This document shows, piece after piece, positions 8,486 to 18,135 of a stretch of 64,000 bases of DNA. This stretch comes from Enterobacter sp. CC120223-11 (GTDB taxonomy: Bacteria; Pseudomonadota; Gammaproteobacteria; Enterobacterales; Enterobacteriaceae), in contig NZ_OBEF01000001.1 in assembly GCF_900215375.1 (NCBI RefSeq), forward strand, positions 62,001 to 126,000, read 5' to 3'. The notes below the pieces were generated by a model, which made no database searches, had not been told where the DNA came from, and worked only from the letters and a program-made list of their open reading frames with translations. Both the position numbers and the translations under genes were made by a program. Within the stretch, counting starts at the first letter, position 1; each line of letters begins with the position of its first letter.

Positions 8486-9901
8486 ATGGTAAATCTGGTT
8501 ATCGTTTCTCACAGCCTCACCCTGGCCCAGGGGATTGCTGAGCTGGCCGGTCAGATGTTAGCGGGAAAGAGTTGCAGGCTGGCCATCGCCGCCGGGATCG
8601 ACGATCCGAGCAACCCCTTCGGCACCGATCCTCTGCAAATCATGGCGGCCATTGGATCCGTCGCCGATGCCGATCACGTGCTGGTGCTAATGGATATGGG
8701 CAGCGCCATTTTAAGTGCCGAAACCGCACTGGAGCTACTGGAGCCTGCCATTGCGGCTAAAGTACGCCTGTGCGCCGCGCCATTGGTTGAGGGAACGATG
8801 GCGGCCTGCGTCAGTGCATCAGCCGGTAACGCAATTGAGGTAGTCATCGCAGAAGCAATGAACGCCCTGGCACCGAAACAGCTTCACCTTAAGTTGTCAG
8901 ACAATGTTCGCCCTCTTCCCGCCCCTTCTTTCGCGGCGGAGCAGGCAGCCCTGAGCGTCAGCGTCAGGATCACCAATCGGCATGGTCTGCATGTGCGTCC
9001 TGCGGCAAAGCTGGTTGCTGCGCTGGCAGGGTTCAACAGTCAGCTGATGCTGGAGAAAAACGGCCACTGCGTGACCCCGGACAGCATCAACCATATTGCG
9101 CTGTTACAGGTACGTTTCCAGGACAAGTTACGATTGCTGGCGAAAGGACCGGATGCCGAAGCCGCCTTAGCCGCCTTCGCCGCGCTGGCCGCAGAGAACT
9201 TCGGTGAGCCAATCGCAGAACGTGCCCCACAAGCTCTCGTGGAACAAACGCAAGTCCAGGGAGATGTATTGCTCTATCCCCGGCCAGCTCTGCATCCCAT
9301 TTGTCAGCAGTCTCCGGACGTGTTGCAAGAACAAAGTCGGCTAAAACGGGCGATTGATCTCACCCTGAAAGATCTCAACGTCCTGATGGCGCTGGCCGAT
9401 GAAAAATATTCAGCCGACATCGCCGCCATTTTTTCCAGCCATCACGCGCTGGTGGGTGACGCCGACCTGTTCGCAGCCGCCTGCGAGGTCATCCGTACGA
9501 AACAGTATTGCGCCGAACAGGCGTGGTATCAGGTACTTAAAGCGTTGAGCAATCAATATTGCCAGCTCAGCGATCCCTATTTACAGGCGCGTTTTATCGA
9601 TGTGGAAGACATTTTACAGCGCTCGCTCAATCATCTTCAGGGCCGTCCTCAGCCGCTGCCGAACATCATGGCCCCTGTCATTCTCGTTGCGGACGATATC
9701 TTCCCCTCGACGGTGTTGCAGCTTGATGCTCAGCGGGTGAAAGGCATTTGTTTACAGGAGAGTAGCGTCAATTCACACAGCGCCATTATTGCCCGTCAGG
9801 CTGGCATCGCCTTTCTGTGCCAGCAGGCTCAGGTATTAAACCTGCGTAGCGGTGAAACTCTGACCCTGGATATCAGCGGGCAGCGCACGCTTCGCCTTTA
9901 A
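8486..9901 (+). CDS. dhaM: Dihydroxyacetone kinase phosphoryl donor DhaM
   Basis: DhaM passes phosphate from EI/HPr of the PTS to the ADP on DhaL. The 471 residues hold three fused PTS modules: an EIIA-mannose-like domain with active His9 (VIVSHS), an HPr domain (RHGLHVRPAA near residues 165-175), and a truncated EI phosphohistidine domain (SSVNSHSAIIARQAG). All three histidines are present. AAGGAG at 8474-8479 sits directly against the ATG at 8480 but 6 bases before the ATG at 8486, so I prefer 8486. It is the last gene of dhaKLM. Confidence 0.95.
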   Translation: MVNLVIVSHSLTLAQGIAELAGQMLAGKSCRLAIAAGIDDPSNPFGTDPLQIMAAIGSVADADHVLVLMDMGSAILSAETALELLEPAIAAKVRLCAAPLVEGTMAACVSASAGNAIEVVIAEAMNALAPKQLHLKLSDNVRPLPAPSFAAEQAALSVSVRITNRHGLHVRPAAKLVAALAGFNSQLMLEKNGHCVTPDSINHIALLQVRFQDKLRLLAKGPDAEAALAAFAALAAENFGEPIAERAPQALVEQTQVQGDVLLYPRPALHPICQQSPDVLQEQSRLKRAIDLTLKDLNVLMALADEKYSADIAAIFSSHHALVGDADLFAAACEVIRTKQYCAEQAWYQVLKALSNQYCQLSDPYLQARFIDVEDILQRSLNHLQGRPQPLPNIMAPVILVADDIFPSTVLQLDAQRVKGICLQESSVNSHSAIIARQAGIAFLCQQAQVLNLRSGETLTLDISGQRTLRL

Positions 9902-9982
9902 TTTTTTAACGCAGTATCACGTTATCGATCCCGGAGGCGCGTCCTCTGGCGGATTGACTCAACCTAAACGCAAGGAGCTACC

Positions 9983-11632
9983 ATGTCTGCATTCTTTTTC
10001 AATCAACGTACAAATCTGGTTAACGATGTCATTGAAGGTGCAATCACCGCCAACCCATGGAACAACCTGGCACGCCTGGAAAGCGACCCGGCGATCCGCG
10101 TCGTGGCCCGCCGCGATCTGAATAAAAACAACGTCGCGCTGATTTCGGGTGGTGGATCTGGCCATGAACCTGCTCACGTCGGGTTTATTGGTAAAGGGAT
10201 GCTGACGGCAGCAGTCTGCGGCGATCTGTTCGCCTCCCCAAGCGTGGATGCGGTACTGACCGCCATCCAGGCCGTCACCGGCCCGGCGGGATGTCTGTTA
10301 ATCGTCAAAAACTACACCGGTGACCGCCTCAACTTCGGCCTTGCCGCCGAGAAAGCGCGCCGTCTGGGTTATAAAGTCGAAATGCTGATCGTCGGTGACG
10401 ATATTTCGCTGCCAGACAACAAGCATCCGCGTGGGATCGCCGGGACAGTTATGGTGCATAAAGTGGCGGGTTTTTATGCCGAACAGGGCCACGACCTCGC
10501 TACCGTCCTGAAACAAGCGCAGTTTGCGGCGAAGCATACCTTCAGCCTGGGCGTGGCGCTCTCCAGCTGTAACCTTCCGCAAGAAACAGAAACTAACGCG
10601 CGCCTGGAGCCAGGCCACGCTGAACTGGGTATGGGGATCCACGGCGAACCGGGTGCCTCCGTTATCGCCACGCAAAACAGTGCGCAGGTGGTTAGCCTGC
10701 TGATTGATAAACTCAGCGCAGCGCTGCCGAAAACCGGCCGCCTGGCGGTGATGCTCAATAATCTGGGCGGCGTTTCGGTTGCCGAAATGGCGATCATCAC
10801 CCGTGAAGTGAACAGCTATGCGCCTTTCTGCCAGCGCATTGACTGGCTGATTGGCCCTGCCGCTCTGGTCACCGCGCTGGATATGAAAGGTTTTTCCATT
10901 ACCGCCGTCGCGCTGCAAGGTGACATTGAAGCCGCGCTGTTATCCGATGTTGAAGCCGCTGGCTGGCAGAAACCGATCAAACCGCGCGCTATCACCTGGA
11001 TGGCGTCAGCCCATCACAGCAGCCGCGTGGAGTATAAGCCGTCAGAAAACGAAGCCGTCGCCAGGGTCATTGCCACAGTGACCGAAACGCTGTCGAACCT
11101 GGAAGTCGACCTGAATGCGCTGGATGCCAAAGTGGGTGATGGAGATACTGGCTCTACGTTTGCCGCAGGTGCACGTGAAATCGCCGCTATGTTGCAAAAT
11201 AAACAGTTACCGCTGAACGACCTCTCCACGCTGATGGCGTTGATCGGTGAACGTCTGACCGTGGTGATGGGCGGCTCCAGCGGAGTGCTGATGTCTATCT
11301 TCTTCACCGCCGCCGGACAGCAGCTGCAGCAGGGGGCGAGCGTGATTGAAGCCCTGAACAGCGGCCTGGCACAGATGAAATTCTATGGCGGGGCAGACGA
11401 AGGCGACCGCACGATGATCGATGCGTTGCAGCCAGCACTCAGCGTTTTGCTTGTCAACCCACAGGACAGCCTGGCAGCCAGTCGCGCAGCGCAGGCCGGT
11501 GCCGATTTAACGGTGCAGTTAAGCAAAGCCAATGCCGGACGTTCATCTTATCTGAGCAGTGACAGCCTGGCCGGAAATATGGATCCAGGTGCGCATGCGG
11601 TGGCGATGGTCTTTAAAGCGCTGGCGAAATAA
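9983..11632 (+). CDS. dhaK1: ATP-dependent dihydroxyacetone (glycerone) kinase, fused K and L domains
   Basis: This 549-residue single-chain kinase phosphorylates dihydroxyacetone with ATP, in contrast to the PTS-driven DhaKLM next to it. The N-terminal K domain contains GGGSGHEPAH, NYTGD and His220 in GMGIHGEPG; the C-terminal L domain has the ATP/Mg site in DAKVGDGDTGS and NMDPGAHA. Length and layout match DHAK I of Citrobacter and Klebsiella. AAGGAG lies 6 bases before ATG 9983. It follows dhaM by 81 bases with no clear promoter or terminator between, so it is probably co-transcribed. The symbol follows Klebsiella usage. Confidence 0.95.
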   Translation: MSAFFFNQRTNLVNDVIEGAITANPWNNLARLESDPAIRVVARRDLNKNNVALISGGGSGHEPAHVGFIGKGMLTAAVCGDLFASPSVDAVLTAIQAVTGPAGCLLIVKNYTGDRLNFGLAAEKARRLGYKVEMLIVGDDISLPDNKHPRGIAGTVMVHKVAGFYAEQGHDLATVLKQAQFAAKHTFSLGVALSSCNLPQETETNARLEPGHAELGMGIHGEPGASVIATQNSAQVVSLLIDKLSAALPKTGRLAVMLNNLGGVSVAEMAIITREVNSYAPFCQRIDWLIGPAALVTALDMKGFSITAVALQGDIEAALLSDVEAAGWQKPIKPRAITWMASAHHSSRVEYKPSENEAVARVIATVTETLSNLEVDLNALDAKVGDGDTGSTFAAGAREIAAMLQNKQLPLNDLSTLMALIGERLTVVMGGSSGVLMSIFFTAAGQQLQQGASVIEALNSGLAQMKFYGGADEGDRTMIDALQPALSVLLVNPQDSLAASRAAQAGADLTVQLSKANAGRSSYLSSDSLAGNMDPGAHAVAMVFKALAK

Positions 11633-11653
11633 TCTTTCTCCTTCATAAAAACA

Positions 11654-11738
11654 GCCCGGTGGCACAAGCTTACCGGGCCTACACCTTCCGCATAATCCAT
11701 TGATTTTGTGGGTCTGATAAGCGAAGCGCCATCAGGCA
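11654..11738. repeat. BIME: two inverted REP units
   Basis: Positions 11654-11682 form the REP unit GCCCGGTGGC...ACCGGGCCTAC, and 11711-11737 the second type, GGTCTGATAAGCGAAGCGCC followed by ATCAGGC. This enterobacterial extragenic palindrome pair sits between the convergent kinase and GH3 genes, where it can stabilise mRNA ends or act as a gyrase/IHF site. Confidence 0.85.
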
Positions 11739-11743
11739 AAAAA

Positions 11744-11786
11744 ACTGCACCTTACTCAGTTGGGTGACCAACTTTTGGGGTGCAGT
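11744..11786. repeat. Interrupted hairpin next to the BIME, possible IS-end remnant
   Basis: ACTGCACC at 11744-11751 pairs with GGTGCAGT at 11779-11786, and inside it AGTTGG (11758-11763) pairs with CCAACT (11768-11773). The right arm resembles terminal repeats of some IS3-family elements, several of which insert into BIMEs. No transposase remains. It could equally serve as a transcription-stopping hairpin between convergent genes. Confidence 0.45.
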
Positions 11787-11807
11787 CCACATGCTTTATT
11801 TTACGAA

Positions 11808-14189
11808 TTACAGCGCATTTATTTGGTTCAGCACATCCTGTTTAATCTGCTCCATTTTTGCGGGTTCTTTCGCCAGTTCCGGCTTCAGCTTCAGCGCCGC
11901 ATCCATTTTTTCGCCTAAGGAAGGTGAGCCTTCAATCCAGGCATTGGTGGCCTCATCGCCAATCACTTTCGCCACTATCGTTGCCGCCACAGGATAGGTT
12001 TGCACATCAATCCACGGCGTATTCAGCGAAAAGACCGGAGTGGCAGAGACAACCGTGACCGGCACTTCGGCGTGAATGTCGCGCGAAGAGCTACCAATGC
12101 GTAAGGTGAAGCGGCCAGGCTCCAGCAACCAGTCATTTTTGTCTTCATCAAAATAGGAGAAAGCACGTTTATCGAGGCTCAACGACACCTGCTTCTCTTC
12201 CCCCGCTGCCAGTTTGACTTTATTGAACGCTTTCAGCTCCTGATAAGGACGATCAAGTCGTGAGGCATTGTCATGAACATAGAGCTGAACCACTTCCTGC
12301 GTCTCGATTTTGGAAGTATTGCGCACCGCAACGGTGACGTTCAAACTCGCTTGTTTATCGATATCAAACACCGGACTTTTCGGTGCTACCTCTCCGTAGC
12401 TGACGCTTGAATATGACAAGCCATAGCCAAACGGATACATCGGGGCAATACGACGTGTGTCGTAGTGGCGATAACCTACATACACACCTTCGCCATAGAT
12501 AATGGTTTTAGTGGTGCCTGGATAATTACCAAAACTTGGGGCGTCTTCCGGACGCGCCGGGAAGGTTAAAGGCAGTTTTCCAGATGGGTTCACGTTGCCC
12601 GTCAGGATATCCGCGACGGCATTTCCCGCCTGCTCACCCGGCTGCCAGGTAACCAGAATGGCATCCACATGATGTGCCCAGCTCTGCATCTCAATCGGCG
12701 AACCAATATTCAGCAGCACCACCACTCTCTTATTCTGCTGATGGAAGGCGTCGGCAACGTGTTCAATCATCGCGACCTCCTCCGGATGCATCTGCATTGA
12801 ATAACGATCGGCTCCTTCGCTGGAACTGCGGCCAATGGAAATCAGCGCGATATCACTTTGCTCGACCACGCGGGTGATAATGTCTGCGGGCGTTTGTTCA
12901 TCCAGCGTTTTATCGCCTGCCTGCTGTATGACCTTCATCCCGGCGTTTTGCAGTCCCTGAGGTAAGGAAACCTGACGTTTGGGATCAATATTCACTTCTG
13001 CACTGCCCCCACCCAGCACAAAGAAGTTTTCGATGTTTTGCCCAAATGTCGCCACCCGCGTGGTGTTTTTTAACGGCAGGGTCTGGGCATCGTTTTTCAG
13101 CAATACCATTGATTCTGCCGCGGCCTGACGTGCCAGCATTGAGTGATCGGTGGCCTTTTCGGTCATGGGTTTGTTGCCATTTTTGAAGCGCTGGGTTTTC
13201 AGCACCACATTGAGGATATGACCAATATTCTCGTCAATCTGCGCCTGGGTAATTTCCCCGGACTTCAGCCCGGCCAACACCACTTCCTTCGGATCGGTTT
13301 TGCGATGCAGGAATGGCGATTCTTTCTCAGACAACCCGCCCGGCATATTGAGATCGTTACCATTCAGCAGTGCCCCCAGCGGATTGGTCACACCGTACCA
13401 GTCTGACATCACCATCCCGTTAAACTTCCACTGCTTACGCAGCACCTCTTTCAGCAACCATGAATTCTGCGAGGCGGGCGTGCCGTTAATCGACGGATAA
13501 GAGCTCATCACCGCCCACGGCTGCGCATTTTCCATCGCATACTCGAAAGCCGGGAAATAAATTTCACGCAGCGCGCGTTCAGAGATTATCTCGTTCACCG
13601 TCTGACGGCGCGTTTCCTGGTTATTGGCGGCAAAATGCTTCAGCACCGCGCCAACGCCCTCGGCCTGCATGCCGTTGATATAACCGGCAGTGATAATGGC
13701 ATTCAGCAGTGGATCTTCGGTGAAATATTCAAAATTTCGTCCATTGAGTGGGTTACGCTGAATATTAATGGCCGGGCCAAGCATCAGATCGACCCCGTTG
13801 AGACGCGCCTCATCGCCGATAGCTCCCCCCACCCGCTGGATAAGCGCCGGATCCCAGGTTGCAGCCATCGCCACTGACACAGGGAAGCCTGTCGCAAACG
13901 TTTTTTTACCGCCCGTAGGGCCCGCGCCCAGACGGACACCCACCGGGCCATCCGCAAAAACGATTTCAGGAATGCCAAGTCGGGGAATAGCAAATGTGGA
14001 ACCTGCTGCACCTTCCACATTTTTGGCGTTATTCATGCCCGTACCGGAAACAATGGCCGCTTTTTCTTCAAGCGTCATCGCAGCAATCACCGCCGGAATG
14101 GAGGCCGCGTCTTTTAACTGTGGGGCCGCTATTGTTGGCGCAGAAATGAGCGTGAGCGCAGTTAAGATGCCCACATTGTTGAGTTTCAT
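11808..14189 (-). CDS. Periplasmic glycoside hydrolase family 3 beta-glucosidase
   Basis: This 793-residue protein has an N-terminal signal peptide (residues 1-22, ending TIAA) and all parts of a GH3 glycosidase. The N-terminal barrel holds FADGPVGVR, GRNFEYFTEDP and KHFAANNQE, with the catalytic nucleophile Asp in VMSDWYGV. The C-terminal alpha/beta sandwich has GRSSSEGADR and YVGYRHYDTR, and a fibronectin-III-like domain follows from about residue 620. The N-terminus differs from E. coli BglX, so I do not give that name. Likely role: cleaving beta-glucosides in the periplasm; the exact sugar is unknown. The start overlaps a small hydrophobic frame as ATGA. It converges with the dihydroxyacetone kinase gene. 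Confidence 0.9.
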   Translation of the reverse strand: MKLNNVGILTALTLISAPTIAAPQLKDAASIPAVIAAMTLEEKAAIVSGTGMNNAKNVEGAAGSTFAIPRLGIPEIVFADGPVGVRLGAGPTGGKKTFATGFPVSVAMAATWDPALIQRVGGAIGDEARLNGVDLMLGPAINIQRNPLNGRNFEYFTEDPLLNAIITAGYINGMQAEGVGAVLKHFAANNQETRRQTVNEIISERALREIYFPAFEYAMENAQPWAVMSSYPSINGTPASQNSWLLKEVLRKQWKFNGMVMSDWYGVTNPLGALLNGNDLNMPGGLSEKESPFLHRKTDPKEVVLAGLKSGEITQAQIDENIGHILNVVLKTQRFKNGNKPMTEKATDHSMLARQAAAESMVLLKNDAQTLPLKNTTRVATFGQNIENFFVLGGGSAEVNIDPKRQVSLPQGLQNAGMKVIQQAGDKTLDEQTPADIITRVVEQSDIALISIGRSSSEGADRYSMQMHPEEVAMIEHVADAFHQQNKRVVVLLNIGSPIEMQSWAHHVDAILVTWQPGEQAGNAVADILTGNVNPSGKLPLTFPARPEDAPSFGNYPGTTKTIIYGEGVYVGYRHYDTRRIAPMYPFGYGLSYSSVSYGEVAPKSPVFDIDKQASLNVTVAVRNTSKIETQEVVQLYVHDNASRLDRPYQELKAFNKVKLAAGEEKQVSLSLDKRAFSYFDEDKNDWLLEPGRFTLRIGSSSRDIHAEVPVTVVSATPVFSLNTPWIDVQTYPVAATIVAKVIGDEATNAWIEGSPSLGEKMDAALKLKPELAKEPAKMEQIKQDVLNQINAL

Positions 14190-14404
14190 ACTTGTCCCTT
14201 AGCATTATCAATAATAATGCTGAACCGATCATCCGTGTGGCCCAGAGAATAACCCTGGCGGCAGATGACAATCGTGTTCAGCACCGAGAGAGTGATCCAT
14301 AAAAGCAGCAGGGTGAAGGATAAATTAGCCTGGTGAACAGGCAGCCCTGTTACTCCACAATAGAGTAACAGTAACGGCGTGTTTAAAATTATGAATGAGA
14401 TCAA
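14186..14404 (-). CDS. Possible small two-helix membrane protein
   Basis: This frame of 72 residues encodes two hydrophobic helices (about residues 3-22 and 28-47) and a polar tail, and its stop overlaps the GH3 start as ATGA, which suggests coupling. Against it, the only available start is TTG at 14404 with a poor ribosome-binding site. It vaguely resembles DUF3311-like small membrane proteins; I do not recognise it firmly. Confidence 0.35.
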   Translation of the reverse strand: MISFIILNTPLLLLYCGVTGLPVHQANLSFTLLLLWITLSVLNTIVICRQGYSLGHTDDRFSIIIDNAKGQV

Positions 14405-14781
14405 AGTTCTTTATATTCAGGGGATTTAAACCATGGCTTACTGAGTAATCATTAGATCAAAAAATAATTCAAGTCGGCACCCGACAGAAATCATTAATTA
14501 AGATAAAACTGAGGGTGAGGCCTGAAACTGAACAATTCTGTAATAGAGATGATTAATTCATCTGGCTCAGAGTGTGGTGTAACTAATCTCTTTTTATATT
14601 CTTCAAGATTTTGACACCAGGTATTAATTTTGGTCGAAAGGTTTTTTGGCTCCTGGAAAATCATTAAGTACTGCTGCGCCTAATGAATTAACCTCTTAGC
14701 ATGGTTTTTACACCATTGGACCCCGTCCCCGTGGACGAGGTTTATTTTATGTCAGCCCGAATATCGGGAGAAAATTCAGCG
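14405..14781. other. AT-rich gene-free stretch with an orphan terminator
   Basis: I see no credible protein gene in these 377 bases. The region is AT-rich and ends with an intrinsic-terminator-like hairpin on the plus strand (14720-14750) that serves no annotated plus-strand gene. A small RNA ending there is possible but unproven. Confidence 0.4.
14720..14750 (+). terminator. Orphan plus-strand terminator-like hairpin
   Basis: ACCCCGTCC (14720-14728) pairs with GGACGAGGT (14733-14741), one mismatch, around a CCGT loop, and is followed by TTATTTTAT. No plus-strand gene ends upstream. Confidence 0.5.
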
Positions 14782-15180
14782 CTAGCGCCCGGCGTACTCT
14801 TCATCGGTGACTTTCTCAAGCCAGGTGACGGGCGAGCCGTTTTCCGCTTCCGCGATGGCTAAGTGGGTCATTGCCGTTTGTGAACTCGCGCCGTGCCAGT
14901 GTTTGACGCCCGGTGGGATCCATGCGATATCGCCCTGATTCAGCGCCTGTGCTTCCTCTCCTTCTGCCTGCAACCAGCCGCGGCCCTGCGTCACAATCAG
15001 CGTTTGTCCTAATGGGTGCGTGTGCCAGGCAGTACGCGCCCCTGGCTCAAAGGTCACCGTTGCCCCGCCCACTTTGGCAGGCTCCGTTGCCTGAAACGGC
15101 GCATCAATTCTGACGGTGCCGGTAAACCATGCTTCCGGACCTTTGACCGACGGCAGTGAACCACTACGAATAATTTTCAT
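14782..15180 (-). CDS. Single-domain cupin protein (hydroxynitrile lyase-like cupin family)
   Basis: This 132-residue protein is a single cupin barrel. Metal ligands are visible in [11 protein letters not shown] and in [11 protein letters not shown]. The whole resembles small manganese cupins often annotated as quercetin dioxygenase-like or as (R)-hydroxynitrile lyases. The function is not known from sequence. AGGAGG lies just upstream of ATG 15180. It is divergent from a LysR gene across 105 bases and is probably that regulator's target. Confidence 0.85.
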   Translation of the reverse strand: MKIIRSGSLPSVKGPEAWFTGTVRIDAPFQATEPAKVGGATVTFEPGARTAWHTHPLGQTLIVTQGRGWLQAEGEEAQALNQGDIAWIPPGVKHWHGASSQTAMTHLAIAEAENGSPVTWLEKVTDEEYAGR

Positions 15181-15255
15181 ACTTCCTCCTGGTTGATGTA
15201 TTCAGCGTAGCGCGGAATCACCGCGAGGATTAGACTGCATAATCAGAATGGAAAC

Positions 15256-15270
15256 ATGAACAAAATTCAT
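15256..15270. promoter_or_regulatory. Putative LysR-type operator
   Basis: ATGAA-CAAAA-TTCAT is a perfect interrupted palindrome containing the T-N11-A signature of LysR-family boxes. It lies in the divergent region between the cupin and LysR genes, 16 bases before the LysR start. Confidence 0.55.
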
Positions 15271-15273
15271 TAA

Positions 15274-16176
<903 letters not shown>

Positions 16177-16371
16177 CCCTCTAAAATATTTGCCGATTAT
16201 TTATTCTTCCTCTTTCCGCTTACGCAGCAGATCTGACCACACGAAATGTTGCGACATTCGTCCGCCTGACGGCGCGTACCTTTTGCGTCGCTTACCATTT
16301 GCAGGTAGGATGCTGCGCCATGTTTTGCCTTATCTCTACGTCAGAATGCTGAGAAAAGCAGAACACTGTGC

Positions 16372-16424
16372 TGCCGCGCAATCGTTTAACCGCGGCGGCA
16401 TTTTTTGGGCTCCGGGTTAGGAGC
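16372..16424 (+). terminator. Hairpin followed by U-tract in the ansP leader, then a second hairpin
   Basis: TGCCGC (16372-16377) pairs with GCGGCA (16395-16400) and is followed at once by six Ts (16401-16406). A second hairpin, GCTCC-GGGTTA-GGAGC (16409-16424), follows, about 28 bases before the ansP start. The first looks like a weak intrinsic terminator; the arrangement could act as an attenuator for ansP. Confidence 0.4.
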
Positions 16425-16451
16425 AAAAAGACAGGTAATCGGGATACAACC

Positions 16452-17948
16452 ATGAACACAAAACACAACAGCGCGGCTGAGCATCACGCAGCGAAACGCC
16501 GCTGGCTGAACTCGCAAGAGGCGGGTTACAACAAAGCGATGGGCAACCGTCACGTGCAGATGATTGCCATCGGCGGCGCTATCGGGACAGGTCTGTTTTT
16601 AGGCGCGGGCGCGCGTTTGCAGATGGCTGGCCCTTCCCTCGCCATCGTCTATCTGGTCTGCGGCATCTTCTCTTTCTTCATTCTGCGCGCGCTGGGCGAG
16701 CTGGTTCTGCATCGTCCTTCGAGCGGCAGCTTCGTCTCCTATGCCCGCGAGTTCCTCGGTGAAAAAGCCGCCTATGTGGCTGGCTGGATGTACTTTGTTA
16801 ACTGGGCAATGACGGGTATCGTCGACATCACCGCCGTAGCGCTCTATATGCACTACTGGGGCGCATTTGGCGACGTACCGCAGTGGGTCTTTGCCCTCGG
16901 CGCGCTGGCGATCGTCGGCACCATGAACATGATTGGCGTGAAGTGGTTCGCCGAAATGGAGTTCTGGTTTGCCCTGCTGAAAGTGCTGGCGATTGTGGTG
17001 TTCCTGGTGGTCGGGACCGTGTTCCTCGGCAGCGGAAAAACGATCGACGGCGCAACAACCGGTTTTCACTTAATTTCCGATAACGGCGGCTTCTTCCCGC
17101 ATGGCCTGCTGCCTGCGCTGGTGTTGGTTCAGGGCGTGGTGTTTGCCTTTGCCTCCATTGAACTGGTTGGCACCGCGGCGGGTGAATGTAAAGATCCGCA
17201 GACCATGGTGCCGAAGGCCATCAACAGCGTTATCTGGCGTATCGGCCTGTTCTACGTCGGCTCCGTGGTGCTGTTAGTTCTCCTGCTGCCGTGGAACGCC
17301 TATCAGGCCGGACAGAGCCCGTTCGTGACCTTCTTCTCGAAGCTCGGCGTGCCTTACGTGGGCAGCATCATGAACATCGTGGTGCTGACCGCGGCGCTCT
17401 CCAGCCTGAACTCCGGCCTCTACAGCACCGGGCGTATTCTGCGCTCGATGTCCATGGGCGGTTCTGCGCCAAAATTCATGTCGAAGATGAGCCGTCAGCA
17501 CGTGCCTTATGCGGGCATTCTGGCGACGCTTGCGGTGTACGTGGTGGGCGTGTTCCTGAACTATCTGGTGCCTTCTCAGGTCTTCGAGATCGTCCTGAAC
17601 GTGGCGTCTATCGGCATTATCGCCTCCTGGGCGTTTATCGTGGTGTGCCAGCTACGCCTGCGTAAGTTCATCAAGGAAGGCAAATGTGCCGACGTCAGCT
17701 TCAAGCTGCCTGGCGCACCGTTCACCTCCTGGCTGACCCTGCTGTTCCTGCTGGCCGTGCTGGTGCTGATGGCGTTCGATTATCCGAACGGCACCTACAC
17801 CATTGCCTCCATTCCTCTGCTGGCCGTGCTGCTGGTTGCGGGCTGGTTTGGCGTGCGTAAGCGCGTGCAGGAGATCCACAGCACTGCGCCTGTTCATCCT
17901 GACGATGAAAAACAGGATGCGCCCCTGGTTGAGAAGACGTCTCACTGA
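16452..17948 (+). CDS. ansP: L-asparagine permease AnsP
   Basis: AnsP is an inner-membrane amino acid/proton symporter of the APC superfamily that imports L-asparagine. The 498-residue protein has about 12 hydrophobic segments and the family signature MIAIGGAIGTGLFLGAG in helix 1, followed by GELVLHRPSSGSF. It is nearly the same length as E. coli AnsP and very similar throughout. I chose ATG 16452 (MNTKHNSAAEHH) rather than the upstream GTG at 16368, which would run through the leader hairpin. It converges with yncE, as in E. coli. Confidence 0.96.
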   Translation: MNTKHNSAAEHHAAKRRWLNSQEAGYNKAMGNRHVQMIAIGGAIGTGLFLGAGARLQMAGPSLAIVYLVCGIFSFFILRALGELVLHRPSSGSFVSYAREFLGEKAAYVAGWMYFVNWAMTGIVDITAVALYMHYWGAFGDVPQWVFALGALAIVGTMNMIGVKWFAEMEFWFALLKVLAIVVFLVVGTVFLGSGKTIDGATTGFHLISDNGGFFPHGLLPALVLVQGVVFAFASIELVGTAAGECKDPQTMVPKAINSVIWRIGLFYVGSVVLLVLLLPWNAYQAGQSPFVTFFSKLGVPYVGSIMNIVVLTAALSSLNSGLYSTGRILRSMSMGGSAPKFMSKMSRQHVPYAGILATLAVYVVGVFLNYLVPSQVFEIVLNVASIGIIASWAFIVVCQLRLRKFIKEGKCADVSFKLPGAPFTSWLTLLFLLAVLVLMAFDYPNGTYTIASIPLLAVLLVAGWFGVRKRVQEIHSTAPVHPDDEKQDAPLVEKTSH

Positions 17949-17954
17949 TTGAGT

Positions 17955-18070
17955 GCCCGGCGGCACTGCGTTTGCCGGGCCTACAAAATGCACGAATCTG
18001 TAGGCCTGATAAGCAAAGCGCCATCAGGCAACCAACACCGTAGGTTGGGTAAGCAAAGCGCCACCCAACA
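17955..18070. repeat. Three-unit REP/BIME cluster
   Basis: Three palindromic units lie between ansP and yncE: 17955-17984 (GCCCGGCGGC...GCCGGGCCTAC), 18001-18030 (TAGGCCTGATAAGCAAAGCG then CCATCAGGCA) and 18040-18070 (GTAGGTTGGGTAAGCAAAGC then GCCACCCAACA). The last two share the core TAAGCAAAGCGCCA but have different stem sequences. Confidence 0.85.
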
Positions 18071-18094
18071 TTCAACGCTCAGCCCTGTAAAAAA

Positions 18095-18117
18095 GCCGCT
18101 CTTCTGAGCGGCTTTTT
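18095..18117. terminator. Bidirectional terminator between ansP and yncE
   Basis: A perfect 7-bp stem, GCCGCTC (18095-18101) and GAGCGGC (18106-18112), with a TTCT loop is flanked by AAAAAA on the left and TTTTT on the right, so it can stop transcription from both convergent genes. Confidence 0.9.
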
Positions 18118-18135
18118 CATACCTGAAATCTGTAA

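Noticed and set aside
11808-14189. Naming the GH3 enzyme bglX
   Set aside because: The length and N-terminal sequence differ from E. coli BglX; only family-level assignment is justified.
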